From: an uncultured Eubacteriales bacterium
GTDB taxonomy: Bacteria > Bacillota > Clostridia > Oscillospirales > Oscillospiraceae
Direction: 5' to 3'
NCBI GenBank assembly: GCA_900320465.1
Contig: ONSQ01000019.1
Coordinates: 1 to 42,911, forward strand
Length of the DNA stretch: 42,911 bases
This document shows positions 1 to 7,076 of the stretch, piece by piece. How positions within the stretch are numbered: position 1 is the first letter of the stretch; the number at the start of each line of letters is the position of its first letter. The translations under genes were made by a program, and so were the position numbers. A model generated the notes under the pieces. That model was not told the origin of the DNA. It did no database searches and worked only from the letters and a program-made list of their open reading frames with translations.

Positions 1-22
1 ATACTTTCTTGCCATAATTTTA

Positions 23-67
23 CCCCCTGATGTAGTACTCCTATTTTCCTACATCAGGGGGCTTTTT
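23..67 (+). terminator. Rho-independent terminator of an upstream gene
   Basis: A perfect 13-bp inverted repeat (arms 23-35 and 49-61, starting CCCCCTGATG) is followed by C and five T on the plus strand. It must end a plus-strand gene lying to the left of the window. The minus-strand side has no T-run, so it is not a good terminator for the leftward AOR operon, which ends at 122. Confidence 0.85.
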
Positions 68-121
68 GTCTATTGTCCGTTTTTACTGGTTCGGTTCAAT
101 CATGCGAGCCGCCGCAGTGTT

Positions 122-376
122 TTATCCGCCCAGTGTCAGAAAATGCAGTGTGAACTGCCGCCGGATGCGTGAGAGGGCGTCCTCGTCTCCGGTAAAGATC
201 ACAAGCGTGCGGGGAAAGGCGTAGCTGCCGACCTTGCTCTCCTCCAGCGGCCGTAGAGCGATCTCGCAGCCGCCGATCTCATAACGCGCTTCCGCGATCT
301 GCCGGGCACCGTCAAGGCCGCGCAGATATTCCGCGATCCGCGCCGTGGGCATCGCCCAGTTTTCCTCAATCGTCAT
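122..376 (-). CDS. Small protein resembling the MoaD-associated DUF1952 domain
   Basis: An 84-residue protein, last gene of the leftward AOR-MoaD operon. The ATG at 376 follows an AGGAGG site that lies inside the last codons of the upstream MoaD-like gene, whose stop ends at 378. The longer upstream frame has no ribosome site. The second half holds KVGS, then P-x-x-L-V-I, and the chain ends in LGG. From memory this layout (Lys-Val-Gly-Ser, a Pro-Leu strand, an acidic turn, an Arg-containing helix and a terminal Gly-Gly) resembles the C-terminal domain of the Thermus MoaD-related protein (DUF1952). Here it would be a free-standing polypeptide. Its function is unknown; a role in loading or shielding the tungsten pterin cofactor is inference from position only. 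Confidence 0.7.
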   Translation of the reverse strand: MTIEENWAMPTARIAEYLRGLDGARQIAEARYEIGGCEIALRPLEESKVGSYAFPRTLVIFTGDEDALSRIRRQFTLHFLTLGG

Positions 377-377
377 A

Positions 378-632
378 TCAGCCTCCTGCCGCGGTGGGAA
401 AGAACGCTGCCACGTCCCCGTCACGGAGTCTTGAGCGCGCGCCGACCCTAACGCCGTTGACGGCCACCAGGCAGGCGCGGAGGTCTTTTTCGCTCACCGC
501 GCAATCCGGCCTCTGCCGCCGGAGCTCCCGGCAGACGAGCGGGATCAGTTCCCGGACGCTCCCGGCCTCCATCCGCAGCTCCTTTACGCCGCTGTCTATG
601 CGCAGCGTTCCGAACAGCTTGACCGTCACCAT
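378..632 (-). CDS. MoaD/ThiS-family sulfur-carrier-like protein
   Basis: An 84-residue protein starting MVTVKLFGTLR and ending in AAGG. This is the ubiquitin-like beta-grasp pattern of MoaD and ThiS, where the C-terminal Gly-Gly is adenylated and thiocarboxylated to donate sulfur for the molybdopterin dithiolene. The last beta hairpin (DGDVAAFFPTAAGG) matches the MoaD consensus. The ATG at 632 overlaps the TGA of the oxidoreductase gene (TGATG). An in-frame ATG at 638 is also possible. MoaD-like genes commonly accompany AOR genes, so a dedicated role in making or inserting the tungsten bis-pterin cofactor of the neighbouring enzyme is likely. No MoaE or MoeB partner is visible here. Confidence 0.85.
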   Translation of the reverse strand: MVTVKLFGTLRIDSGVKELRMEAGSVRELIPLVCRELRRQRPDCAVSEKDLRACLVAVNGVRVGARSRLRDGDVAAFFPTAAGG

Positions 633-2551
633 CAGCATATCCCCAGCCTTCTCAGCTTCTTTTCCGAGGGCAGGCCGTTTTTCTCCCAGCCGCGCGCCCG
701 GTAATAGGTCTTCTTCATCTGCTCCAGCGGCACCCTGGTGTCGGGCCGTTTGGGATCCTGCGGGATATCCGTCAGGCGTTTTGGCAGCTTGTCGCTTTCC
801 GCGCTGACGCCGAAGCGGGCGTTCACCGCGCGCTCCACGTTATAGCTGCGCTCGCCGCAGCGGATGAATTTGCCGATGTTCATCTTCATGCCCGTGGTAT
901 AGCGAAGCTCATAGGGATAGGGCAGCAGCGGCAGATTGAAGCAGGCAAGCTCCGGCAGCTTGTTCAAGAGGCGCACCGCCGGGCCGAAGAACGGGATCAC
1001 GGCGTTGACGGTCTTTGTCAGCGCCCCGTTGGGGTTTTTCAGCAGAAAGGCGGGAAGCAGGCCGTAAGAGGTGAAGAGGCATTGCCCGCCCATGGAGATG
1101 GCCTCCATCAGATCCTGTTGGAGCATACAGAAATCCGCCTTGCCCCGCGGAGTCTGGCCGTTGACGTCCAGCCCCAGCCCCTCAAGCACCACGAGATAGC
1201 CGCCGTTCAAGTGGCAGCCGCCGCGGTTGGCCACCGCGTAGCCCAGCCCCTGGCCGACGGCGCGCCGCGGCTCATAGGCGGCCAGCTCCATGCCCTTTGA
1301 CTGGATGGCAAAGTCCCTGCCGCCGTATTTTTCGCTCAGACGTTTGCTGCCCTCGGCAAGCTCATTCCCGATGCCGTGCCGATGGGCGATATCCTCAAAA
1401 ACCTGAGACAGATCATCGGTTTCTCCAAAGGCAAGTCCGTTTTTCCAAAGGCCCTTCTCGTTGGCCTCCATGGCCCAGGCCAGCGTCCCGGCCGTGGAGA
1501 TCGTGTCCATTCCCAGCTCGTCCAGCTCATAATTCCAGCGGCAGATCTTTTCCAGATCGGCGTTCTCCAGATTGCCGCCAAGCAGCCCCAGCGTTTCCAG
1601 CTCCGGCCCCTTGACCTCCCTGCCGTCCACGCTCACCCGGCGGGCGCAGCGGATCGGGCAGCTCAGACAGCCGCTGTTGGATAGCGTCAGTTCCTCGGCC
1701 AGCGCCTCGCCGCTGACGGCCTCAAAGGCGTCAAACTGTCCCCCGGCATAGTTCCGTGTGGCGAGCAGCCCGTGCAGCTGCATGGAGCTGACGAGTCCCG
1801 CTGTACCAAGCTTGGGAAGCTGCCTGCCCGTCAGCGGGTGGGAGCGAATGGCGGCGACCCATTTTTTGCGGTGCGCGGCGGCCTTTTCCCTGTCAAAAAC
1901 AGTGGGGACCGCGTCGCCCGCGGCGGTGATGGCCTTGAGATTCTTGCTGCCGAAGACCGCGCCCATGCCGGCGCGGCCCGCCGCCCGCTCGCCGCTTATT
2001 ACAGAAGCATAGCGCACCAGGTTTTCCCCGGCCGGGCCTATAGCGACCATGCCGCAGCGCACGCTCTTGCCGTGGGCGGCGTCCAGCGCTTTTTGCAGCG
2101 CCTCCTGTGTCTCGGCGGTCTTCAGACCCCAAAGAGCGGCAGCGTCGTGGAAGTGAAATTCCCCGTTCTCGATCTCGACCCAGGTCGGGCTGTCGCATTT
2201 CCCCCGGATGATCAGCGCGTCAAAGCCGGCCTTCTTCAGGTAATGGCCGAAGTTGCCGCCGCAGTTGGAGGAGGCGGTGATCCCTGTCAGCGGGGAGAGC
2301 GAGGAGATATCAAAGCGGTTGGACGACGGCGCGCCTGTGCCGGTCAGCGGCCCGGTGGCGATCACGATCAGGTTTTCGGGATCGAAGGCCGTCTCCTTCC
2401 CGGTCAGCCTGTCATAGAGGATCCTGGAGGCCATGGCCTTGCCGCCGATATACAATTCCCGGTCACGGTCTGTCCAGACATAGTCCTCGGCCCTTCGCTC
2501 GCCGAGATCCAGCAGGATCACCCGGCCCATATACCCGCAATACGTTGTCAT
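632..2551 (-). CDS. aor: Tungsten-dependent aldehyde:ferredoxin oxidoreductase family enzyme
   Basis: A 639-residue protein, close to the usual 600-640 of the AOR family, which oxidises aldehydes to acids (or the reverse) with ferredoxin in the cytoplasm. The N-terminal beta domain (GYMGRVILLDL, then YIGGKAMASRILYDRL and the conserved TGPLTGTGAPSSNRF stretch) binds the bis-pterin tungsten cofactor. The 4Fe-4S ligands appear as C-x2-C-x3-C near residues 294-301 (CLSCPIRC) and a single Cys near 475 (ADFC), the same layout as in Pyrococcus AOR. The ATG at 2551 is preceded by GGGAGTG; the ATG ten codons earlier is not. It heads the operon with the MoaD-like and DUF1952-like genes and diverges from tupABC. 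The aldehyde substrate cannot be told from sequence. Confidence 0.93.
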   Translation of the reverse strand: MTTYCGYMGRVILLDLGERRAEDYVWTDRDRELYIGGKAMASRILYDRLTGKETAFDPENLIVIATGPLTGTGAPSSNRFDISSLSPLTGITASSNCGGNFGHYLKKAGFDALIIRGKCDSPTWVEIENGEFHFHDAAALWGLKTAETQEALQKALDAAHGKSVRCGMVAIGPAGENLVRYASVISGERAAGRAGMGAVFGSKNLKAITAAGDAVPTVFDREKAAAHRKKWVAAIRSHPLTGRQLPKLGTAGLVSSMQLHGLLATRNYAGGQFDAFEAVSGEALAEELTLSNSGCLSCPIRCARRVSVDGREVKGPELETLGLLGGNLENADLEKICRWNYELDELGMDTISTAGTLAWAMEANEKGLWKNGLAFGETDDLSQVFEDIAHRHGIGNELAEGSKRLSEKYGGRDFAIQSKGMELAAYEPRRAVGQGLGYAVANRGGCHLNGGYLVVLEGLGLDVNGQTPRGKADFCMLQQDLMEAISMGGQCLFTSYGLLPAFLLKNPNGALTKTVNAVIPFFGPAVRLLNKLPELACFNLPLLPYPYELRYTTGMKMNIGKFIRCGERSYNVERAVNARFGVSAESDKLPKRLTDIPQDPKRPDTRVPLEQMKKTYYRARGWEKNGLPSEKKLRRLGIC

Positions 2552-2839
2552 GTCGATCACTCCCAAGCGGATGCTGAACATCTGCTTTTATCTTATAACA
2601 AAAGAGTGGGATTGAAAAGCAGAAAATTCTATGTGCTGTTTCGTGTTATTTCGTATCGTTTCGGACAAACGCACCAGTCATTTGATTGAAATGCCTCTCC
2701 ACTGATGCTACACTACAGTCAAGTTGATACGCTTATTGGATAAGCGGTGGACGAGCCTCTTTCCGTGAGCAGAATCGGTACAGCAGCGCTGTGCCTGTTT
2801 TGTTCTGGAAAGGGGAATTTTTTTACAGGAGGAAAACAA
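2552..2839. promoter_or_regulatory. Divergent promoter region between the AOR operon and tupA
   Basis: The rightward candidate promoter is TTGAAA at 2686-2691, a 17-bp spacer, and TACACT at 2709-2714. A strong ribosome site, ACAGGAGG, sits just before the tupA ATG. On the minus strand TATAAG near 2590-2600 is a possible -10 for the AOR operon, with a poor -35. The arrangement would let a tungstate-sensing regulator control both units from one interval. No clear operator palindrome or tungsten/molybdenum-cofactor riboswitch was recognised. Confidence 0.45.
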
Positions 2840-3894
2840 ATGAAAAAGATCGTATCCCTGATTCTTGCGCTTGTCATGATCTTCGCCCTGGCCGCCTGCG
2901 GGCAGAGCGCGGCCCCTGCGGCGAGCGAAGCGCCCGCCCCCGCGGCCGAAGCCCCGGGAGCCGAGGAAGCTGCGCCCGCCGAGGAAGCAGCTCCTGCCGA
3001 GGAGCCTGCCGCCGAGCCGGAAACGGATGCCCTCGTGGTCGACACCTGCATCCTCAAGGAAGCGGACGACGCCATGATCAACAACTACAGCCTGCTGGCC
3101 GTGAATCCCGAGGCGCCCTTTGTCGACGCCGACGGCAACGCTGTCGCGGATGTGGAGCTCAACACCGTGGGCGCCGCGGCGCTGATCAACTGGCTGCTGA
3201 GCGAAGAGGGCCAGGAGCTTGCTGCCAACTACGGCTTTGAAGAGTACGGCGAGTACCTGTTCTACCTCAAGGACGGCCGCCCTGTGTCCACCGCCGAGAT
3301 CCCCGCGGCCACCGAGGAGACAAAGCACATCCGCCTCTCCACCACCACCTCCGTCAACGACTCCGGTCTGCTTGGCTACCTGCTGCCCATCTTTGAGGAA
3401 AAGTACGGCTATGAGGTCGAGGTTTACTCCGCCGGCACCGGCAAGTCCATCGCCAACGCCAAGATGGGCAACGCCGACCTGATCCTGGTCCACTCCAAGA
3501 AGCAGGAGGAGGCCTTCATTGCCACGGCATGGAAAACGAGCGTCTGAACTGGATGTATAACTACTTTGTCCTCTGTGGCCCGTCTGCCGACCCCGCGGGC
3601 GTCAAGGACGCCGCTGACGTCATGGCCGCCTTCAAGGCCATTGCCGACGGCAAGTACACCTTCATTTCCCGCGGCGACGGCTCCGGTACTCACACCAAGG
3701 AGCTGAGCCTCTGGCCCGAAGATCTGGGCATCACCGCCGAGGCCGAGAGCTTCAAGGACTACACCGACTGGTACGTCTCCGCCAACACCGGCATGGGCGC
3801 GTGCCTCGTCATGGCCGAGGAAATGGGCGCCTACATCCTCACCGACAAGGCCACCTTCCTCACCTTCGTCGCCAACGACGGCGTGATGGGTTGA
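2840..3894 (+). pseudogene. tupA: Tungstate-binding lipoprotein TupA, circularly permuted and frame-broken
   Basis: The product starts with a lipoprotein signal (KKIVSLILALVMIFALAACG, lipobox LAAC) and an Ala/Pro/Glu linker. Next comes a segment (DTCILKEADDAMINNYSLLAVNP ... GAAALINWLLSEEGQELAANYG ... YLFYL) that matches the C-terminal third of ordinary TupA. Only after that does the normal mature N-terminus appear (HIRLSTTTSVNDSGLL), running through LILVHSK, ISRGDGSGTHTKELSLW, the SANTGMGACL stretch and YILTDKATFLTF. The chain stops at VANDGVMG, exactly where the missing third would begin. The reading frame breaks near 3522: the first frame stops at 3547, and the second frame (MENERLNWMYNYFVLCGP) continues. 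One extra C at 3521-3523 would restore it (AFIAHGMENERLNW). Identity as TupA is firm. Whether it is functional depends on the frame break being real. Confidence 0.85.
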
Positions 3895-3936
3895 TCGCTG
3901 CACCTTGATTCATACGCGAATATGAAGTAGAATACT

Positions 3937-3961
3937 AGCCGCGGAGCATGTCTCCGCGGCT
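3937..3961 (+). other. Hairpin between tupA and tupB
   Basis: A perfect 10-bp inverted repeat (AGCCGCGGAG / CTCCGCGGCT) with a 5-nt loop follows the tupA stop. No T-run follows, so it is more likely a transcript-stabilising or partial-attenuation stem than a full terminator. It would allow more binding protein than permease and ATPase to be made. Confidence 0.5.
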
Positions 3962-3973
3962 ATTGTAAAACAT

Positions 3974-4019
3974 GCTTCCCCTTCGGGGAAAGTGCCCCGC
4001 AGGGGCGATAGGGGTTTTT
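3974..4019 (+). repeat. Hairpin-rich intergenic repeat before tupB
   Basis: Two small stems lie in tandem: CTTCCCC-TTC-GGGGAA and GCCCC-GCA-GGGGC. The first resembles the TTCCCC-TTT-GGGGAA stem of the repeat at 16640. I recognise this motif as a type of dispersed intergenic repeat in gut clostridia. It ends a few bases before the tupB start and leaves tupB without a strong ribosome site. Confidence 0.45.
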
Positions 4020-4021
4020 GT

Positions 4022-4708
4022 ATGGGCTCTTCCATCCGAAAAGCGATCGAGCTGATCCTCTCGGCCGATCCGGAGCTTTTGAATATCCTCTCCACCACGG
4101 CGAAGGTCTGCCTGACGAGCTCGATCCTTGCGCTGCTCATCGGCGTGCCTCTCGGGATCCTCATCGGGGCGGAGCGTTTTCCGGGACGCAGGGTGCTGCT
4201 GGTGCTCAACCGCACCTTGATCGGCATGCCGCCGGTGGTCTGCGGCCTGCTGTTTTATATGCTTTTCTCCGGTGTCGGGCCGTTTCGGCACCTCCATTGG
4301 CTCTTTACGGTAAAGCTCATGATCCTGGCCCAGGTGGTGCTGATCACGCCGATCATTATCGGCGTCATGGAGACCTTTGTTGCCGACACCGCGCCCGCTC
4401 TGCGTGAAACGACCAGGGGACTTGGCTTTGGCCGGCTGAAGGAATACGGTCTTCTCATGAACGAGTGCCTGTATTCGATCTTTTCGGCCTATCTGCTCTC
4501 CTTCGCCCGCGCGATCGCCGAGGTCGGCGCCGTGGCCATGGTGGGCGGTGCCATCGCCTGGAAGACCAACGTCATGACCACCGCCATCATGATGTACACC
4601 AACCGCGGCAGCTTCACGCTGGGCATCGCCCTTGGACTTATCCTGCTGACGCTTTCGCTGCTGGTGAACATCGTGCTCAGCGTGATGCAGGGGAGGCTCA
4701 GCCGATGA
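4022..4708 (+). CDS. tupB: Tungstate ABC transporter permease TupB
   Basis: A 228-residue membrane protein with about five or six hydrophobic segments (for example VCLTSSILALLIGVPLGIL, VVCGLLFYMLF, LMILAQVVLITPIIIGVM, LGIALGLILLTLSLLVNIVL). The cytoplasmic EAA-like loop reads ARAIAEVGAVAMVGGAI, which docks the ATPase, as in the TupB/CysT/ModB permease family. It forms the channel for tungstate delivered by TupA. The ATG at 4022 was chosen because the segment before it is repeat DNA. Its last codons overlap the tupC start (ATGA), so the two are translationally coupled. Molybdate or sulfate permeases are alternatives on family grounds, but the TupA neighbour decides for tungstate. Confidence 0.9.
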   Translation: MGSSIRKAIELILSADPELLNILSTTAKVCLTSSILALLIGVPLGILIGAERFPGRRVLLVLNRTLIGMPPVVCGLLFYMLFSGVGPFRHLHWLFTVKLMILAQVVLITPIIIGVMETFVADTAPALRETTRGLGFGRLKEYGLLMNECLYSIFSAYLLSFARAIAEVGAVAMVGGAIAWKTNVMTTAIMMYTNRGSFTLGIALGLILLTLSLLVNIVLSVMQGRLSR

Positions 4709-5358
4709 AGACCACAGCCTTTACCAAAACCTATGCCCGGCGCACGGTGCTCTCCCTGCCGGAGCTCACGCTGCCGGAGGGGAAGATCACCGCGGTCATC
4801 GGCCCCAACGGCAGCGGCAAGTCCACCTTTGCCAGGGTGCTGGCCGGCATCGAAGCCGCCGACGACAGGCGCGCGATCCTCACGGGCGTCTCTGTGGGCT
4901 ATCAGCCGCAGAAGAGCTTCCCCTTCCGCATGAGCGCAAAGAAAAACATCCTGCAAAACGGAAACGATCCAACACGCGCGACGGCGCTAATGAAGGCCCT
5001 GGGCATCGAGACTCTCGCCGGACAGAGCGCGAAAAGGCTCTCCGGCGGCGAGACGGCCCGTATGGCCCTCTGCCGCATCCTGATGAAGCGCTATGAACTG
5101 CTGATCCTGGACGAGCCCACCGCGGCCATGGATATGGAATCCACCCTTGCGGCCGAGGAATGCATCCGCGCCTACTGTGCCGAGACTGGCTGCGGCGTTC
5201 TGCTCATCACTCACAGCATTCAGCAGGCCAGGCGGCTGGCCCATCGGGTCATCGTTCTGCACGAGGGAAAGCTCATTGAGCAGGGCGATGCGGAGCGCGT
5301 CCTCTCCTCCCCTCAGGAGGAACAGACCCGTCGATTCCTGGAATTCTACGGCATATAA
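4705..5358 (+). CDS. tupC: Tungstate ABC transporter ATP-binding protein TupC
   Basis: A 217-residue ABC ATPase. Walker A is GPNGSGKST (about residues 33-41), the Q-loop follows GYQPQKSFPF, the signature is LSGGE (about 111-115), Walker B is LLILDEPTAAMD, and the switch His is in LLITHS. The C-terminus is short, without the molybdate-binding MOP domain seen in ModC, which fits TupC. It starts by 4-bp overlap with tupB. The protein powers tungstate import that would supply the AOR enzyme encoded just to the left. Confidence 0.92.
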   Translation: MKTTAFTKTYARRTVLSLPELTLPEGKITAVIGPNGSGKSTFARVLAGIEAADDRRAILTGVSVGYQPQKSFPFRMSAKKNILQNGNDPTRATALMKALGIETLAGQSAKRLSGGETARMALCRILMKRYELLILDEPTAAMDMESTLAAEECIRAYCAETGCGVLLITHSIQQARRLAHRVIVLHEGKLIEQGDAERVLSSPQEEQTRRFLEFYGI

Positions 5359-5634
5359 GCGGCCCGGGCGCGGAGAAGGCCTGCGCCTTTATCGACGAGA
5401 CCCGGCAGAAGATCTTCTCCCTCCTTCATATAGCTCCCGCCCTGCTTTTCACAGAGTGGTTTTTCTCCAGTATTTTGGCCCTGACTTTGACTCCATACAG
5501 AATGGAGCCACGGGAAGCAAGCGCTCTGAAAAGTGCGGTTTTTAGCTGATAACTGTTCTTTCAGTCTTCATTTTTATTCAAAAAGTTCCATTGGGATCGA
5601 CAGCTCTCATTCAAATCTCTCCTTCTGAGCCGAC
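5359..5634. other. Intergenic stretch after tupC, possible coding remnant
   Basis: No intact gene was seen between tupC and the next terminator. The first ~100 bases, read in one plus frame, give a protein-like string (EKACAFIDETRQKIFSLL) with no start, which may be a decayed gene end. A short stem (CTCCAT/ATGGAG) lies near 5490-5510. Otherwise nothing was recognised. Confidence 0.35.
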
Positions 5635-5672
5635 AAAAATCCCTGTATCCTTTGAGGATACAGGGATTTTTT
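5635..5672 (+). terminator. Bidirectional terminator between tupC and the ADP-ribosylhydrolase gene
   Basis: A 16-bp perfect inverted repeat (AAAAATCCCTGTATCC and its complement) with a 5-nt loop has A-rich and T-rich outer arms. Both strands therefore show a GC stem followed by T residues. It can end tupABC rightward and the 5703-6986 gene leftward. Confidence 0.85.
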
Positions 5673-5702
5673 GCTGTCTTTGCCGGCAGCGCAGACCAGT
5701 TA

Positions 5703-6986
5703 TCATTGTGCGTTCCCTTCTTTTCCCGCCCGGAGGATCAGCTTGATCATGTCTTTTGTCAGCCCGAACGCCTGCCCCCACGGGTTGATGACGATGCCCT
5801 CCTCCGCCATGTCTGCGCAGCCCTCCAGCAAGCTGCCGATAAAGGTATTGATGACGGACGCTGCCTCTCCTTTGCGATACTCCTCGTCCGACGTAAAGGC
5901 CACGAGCCACAGCTTCCCGTCGCTGGTCTGGATGTGATGCAGTTTGAAATGCATCTCTTCCTGACTGGTAAGCATATCGCCGGCCTTAACGTGATCCACA
6001 TCGATCAGTTCAAGCATGGCCTCCGGCGGGATCACCGGGATCAGAAAGTGTCCGTCCGCGCCTGTGCGCTGCAGGATGGCATCTAGGACGCCGATCAGAT
6101 TCTGCTTTGTGCCCGCGTCGTAATAGCGGGCGATGGCTTCTTCAATCAGGACATTGCCCGTCAGAATATCGTCGGGGATCACGTCATGGCCATGCTCACG
6201 GGAGATATCAAAGCGGCCAAGGATGTACCGCATATCCTCCGGGAGCCTGCTCCTGCATTCAGCCTCCAGCGTGGCCGGCACGCCATAGAAGGCCTCCGCT
6301 ATGCTGCCGGCGATGCAGGTCAGCGTGTCGCAGTCTCCGCCGAGAGAGACAGCCGTGCGGATGACGTCTTCAAAATCCGTTCCCTCCAGGAAAGCGGTGA
6401 TCGCTTCCGGCACGGTCTTCTGGCAGCTTTCATTGTGGGTATATCCGGGCCGGATCTGATCGCAGGTACGGGAGAGATCGTAGCCGAACTCGCTCACGAT
6501 GTAATCCCGGATCTCCTCTTTGCCGTGTCCGGTGCGGGCGAGGAAAATGGCGCTGGCCGTCGCCTCCGCGCCTTTTATCCCCTCGGGGTGATTGTGCGTG
6601 ACCTCGGCGGTCAGGCGCGCCATGTGCCGGGTCTCAGTGAGCGTGTCAAACAGCCAACCCGCCGAAGAGACGCGCATGGCCGAGCCGTTGCCGTAGCTTC
6701 CGTAGGGTTCGGGACGCCCGGCATGCAGCCAGCGATAAAACCTCTGCCCGTATCCGGCGTTGGGGTACCTCTTGCCCCATTTCCGCATGGACCTGATGAG
6801 CGCGTCCCTGACAGCCGCGTCGTCCAGAAACTGACTGTCCAGCAGGGCATCGGCCACGGCGATCGTCATGACCGAATCGTCGGTGAAATGGGAATACTCA
6901 CAAAAGAGCGGGAACTCCTTGGTCTTGTTTCCTCTGTCGAATTCATAGGGCGCGCCGATCATATCGCCCAAAAGTGCTCCGTACAT
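5703..6986 (-). CDS. ADP-ribosylglycohydrolase (DraG family) fused to an SseB-like domain
   Basis: A 427-residue protein. Residues ~1-260 are a DraG/ARH hydrolase: GALLGDMIGAPYEF at the start, the metal-site motif FTDDSVMT, the MRVSSAGWLFD segment, and GGDCDTLTCIAGSIAEA, which carries the second metal-binding aspartates. Such enzymes remove ADP-ribose from proteins, nucleic acids or small molecules, using Mg or Mn. Residues ~280-427 resemble the SseB N-terminal domain (VLIPVIPPEAM-like strand, SQEEMHF, LWLVAFTSDEEYRKG, VINPWGQAFGLTKDMIKLIL), whose role is poorly known. The ATG at 6986 follows AAGGAGGT. The next gene upstream is a macro-domain protein, so the two probably act on the same ADP-ribose pool. 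Confidence 0.9.
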   Translation of the reverse strand: MYGALLGDMIGAPYEFDRGNKTKEFPLFCEYSHFTDDSVMTIAVADALLDSQFLDDAAVRDALIRSMRKWGKRYPNAGYGQRFYRWLHAGRPEPYGSYGNGSAMRVSSAGWLFDTLTETRHMARLTAEVTHNHPEGIKGAEATASAIFLARTGHGKEEIRDYIVSEFGYDLSRTCDQIRPGYTHNESCQKTVPEAITAFLEGTDFEDVIRTAVSLGGDCDTLTCIAGSIAEAFYGVPATLEAECRSRLPEDMRYILGRFDISREHGHDVIPDDILTGNVLIEEAIARYYDAGTKQNLIGVLDAILQRTGADGHFLIPVIPPEAMLELIDVDHVKAGDMLTSQEEMHFKLHHIQTSDGKLWLVAFTSDEEYRKGEAASVINTFIGSLLEGCADMAEEGIVINPWGQAFGLTKDMIKLILRAGKEGNAQ

Positions 6987-7030
6987 AAGCGTACCTCCTT
7001 TTTCTTTCTGGTCACAGTATAGCAGGTGAG

Positions 7031-7071
7031 AAAAAAGAAGTGGTCGTTTGTCAAGCGACAAATGACCACTT
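7031..7071 (-). terminator. Terminator of the macro-domain gene
   Basis: A 15-bp stem with one G-T wobble (arms 7038-7052 and 7057-7071, loop AAGC) is followed on the minus strand by CTTTTTT. It lies just past the stop of the 7077-8093 gene. The ADP-ribosylhydrolase gene downstream is therefore read through only partly or has its own start; a TATACT on the minus strand near 7015-7020 is a possible -10. Confidence 0.8.
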
Positions 7072-7076
7072 CGCTG

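Noticed and set aside
3511..3547. Programmed ribosomal frameshift in tupA
   Set aside because: No slippery heptamer and no suitable downstream structure at the shift; a lost C explains it more simply.
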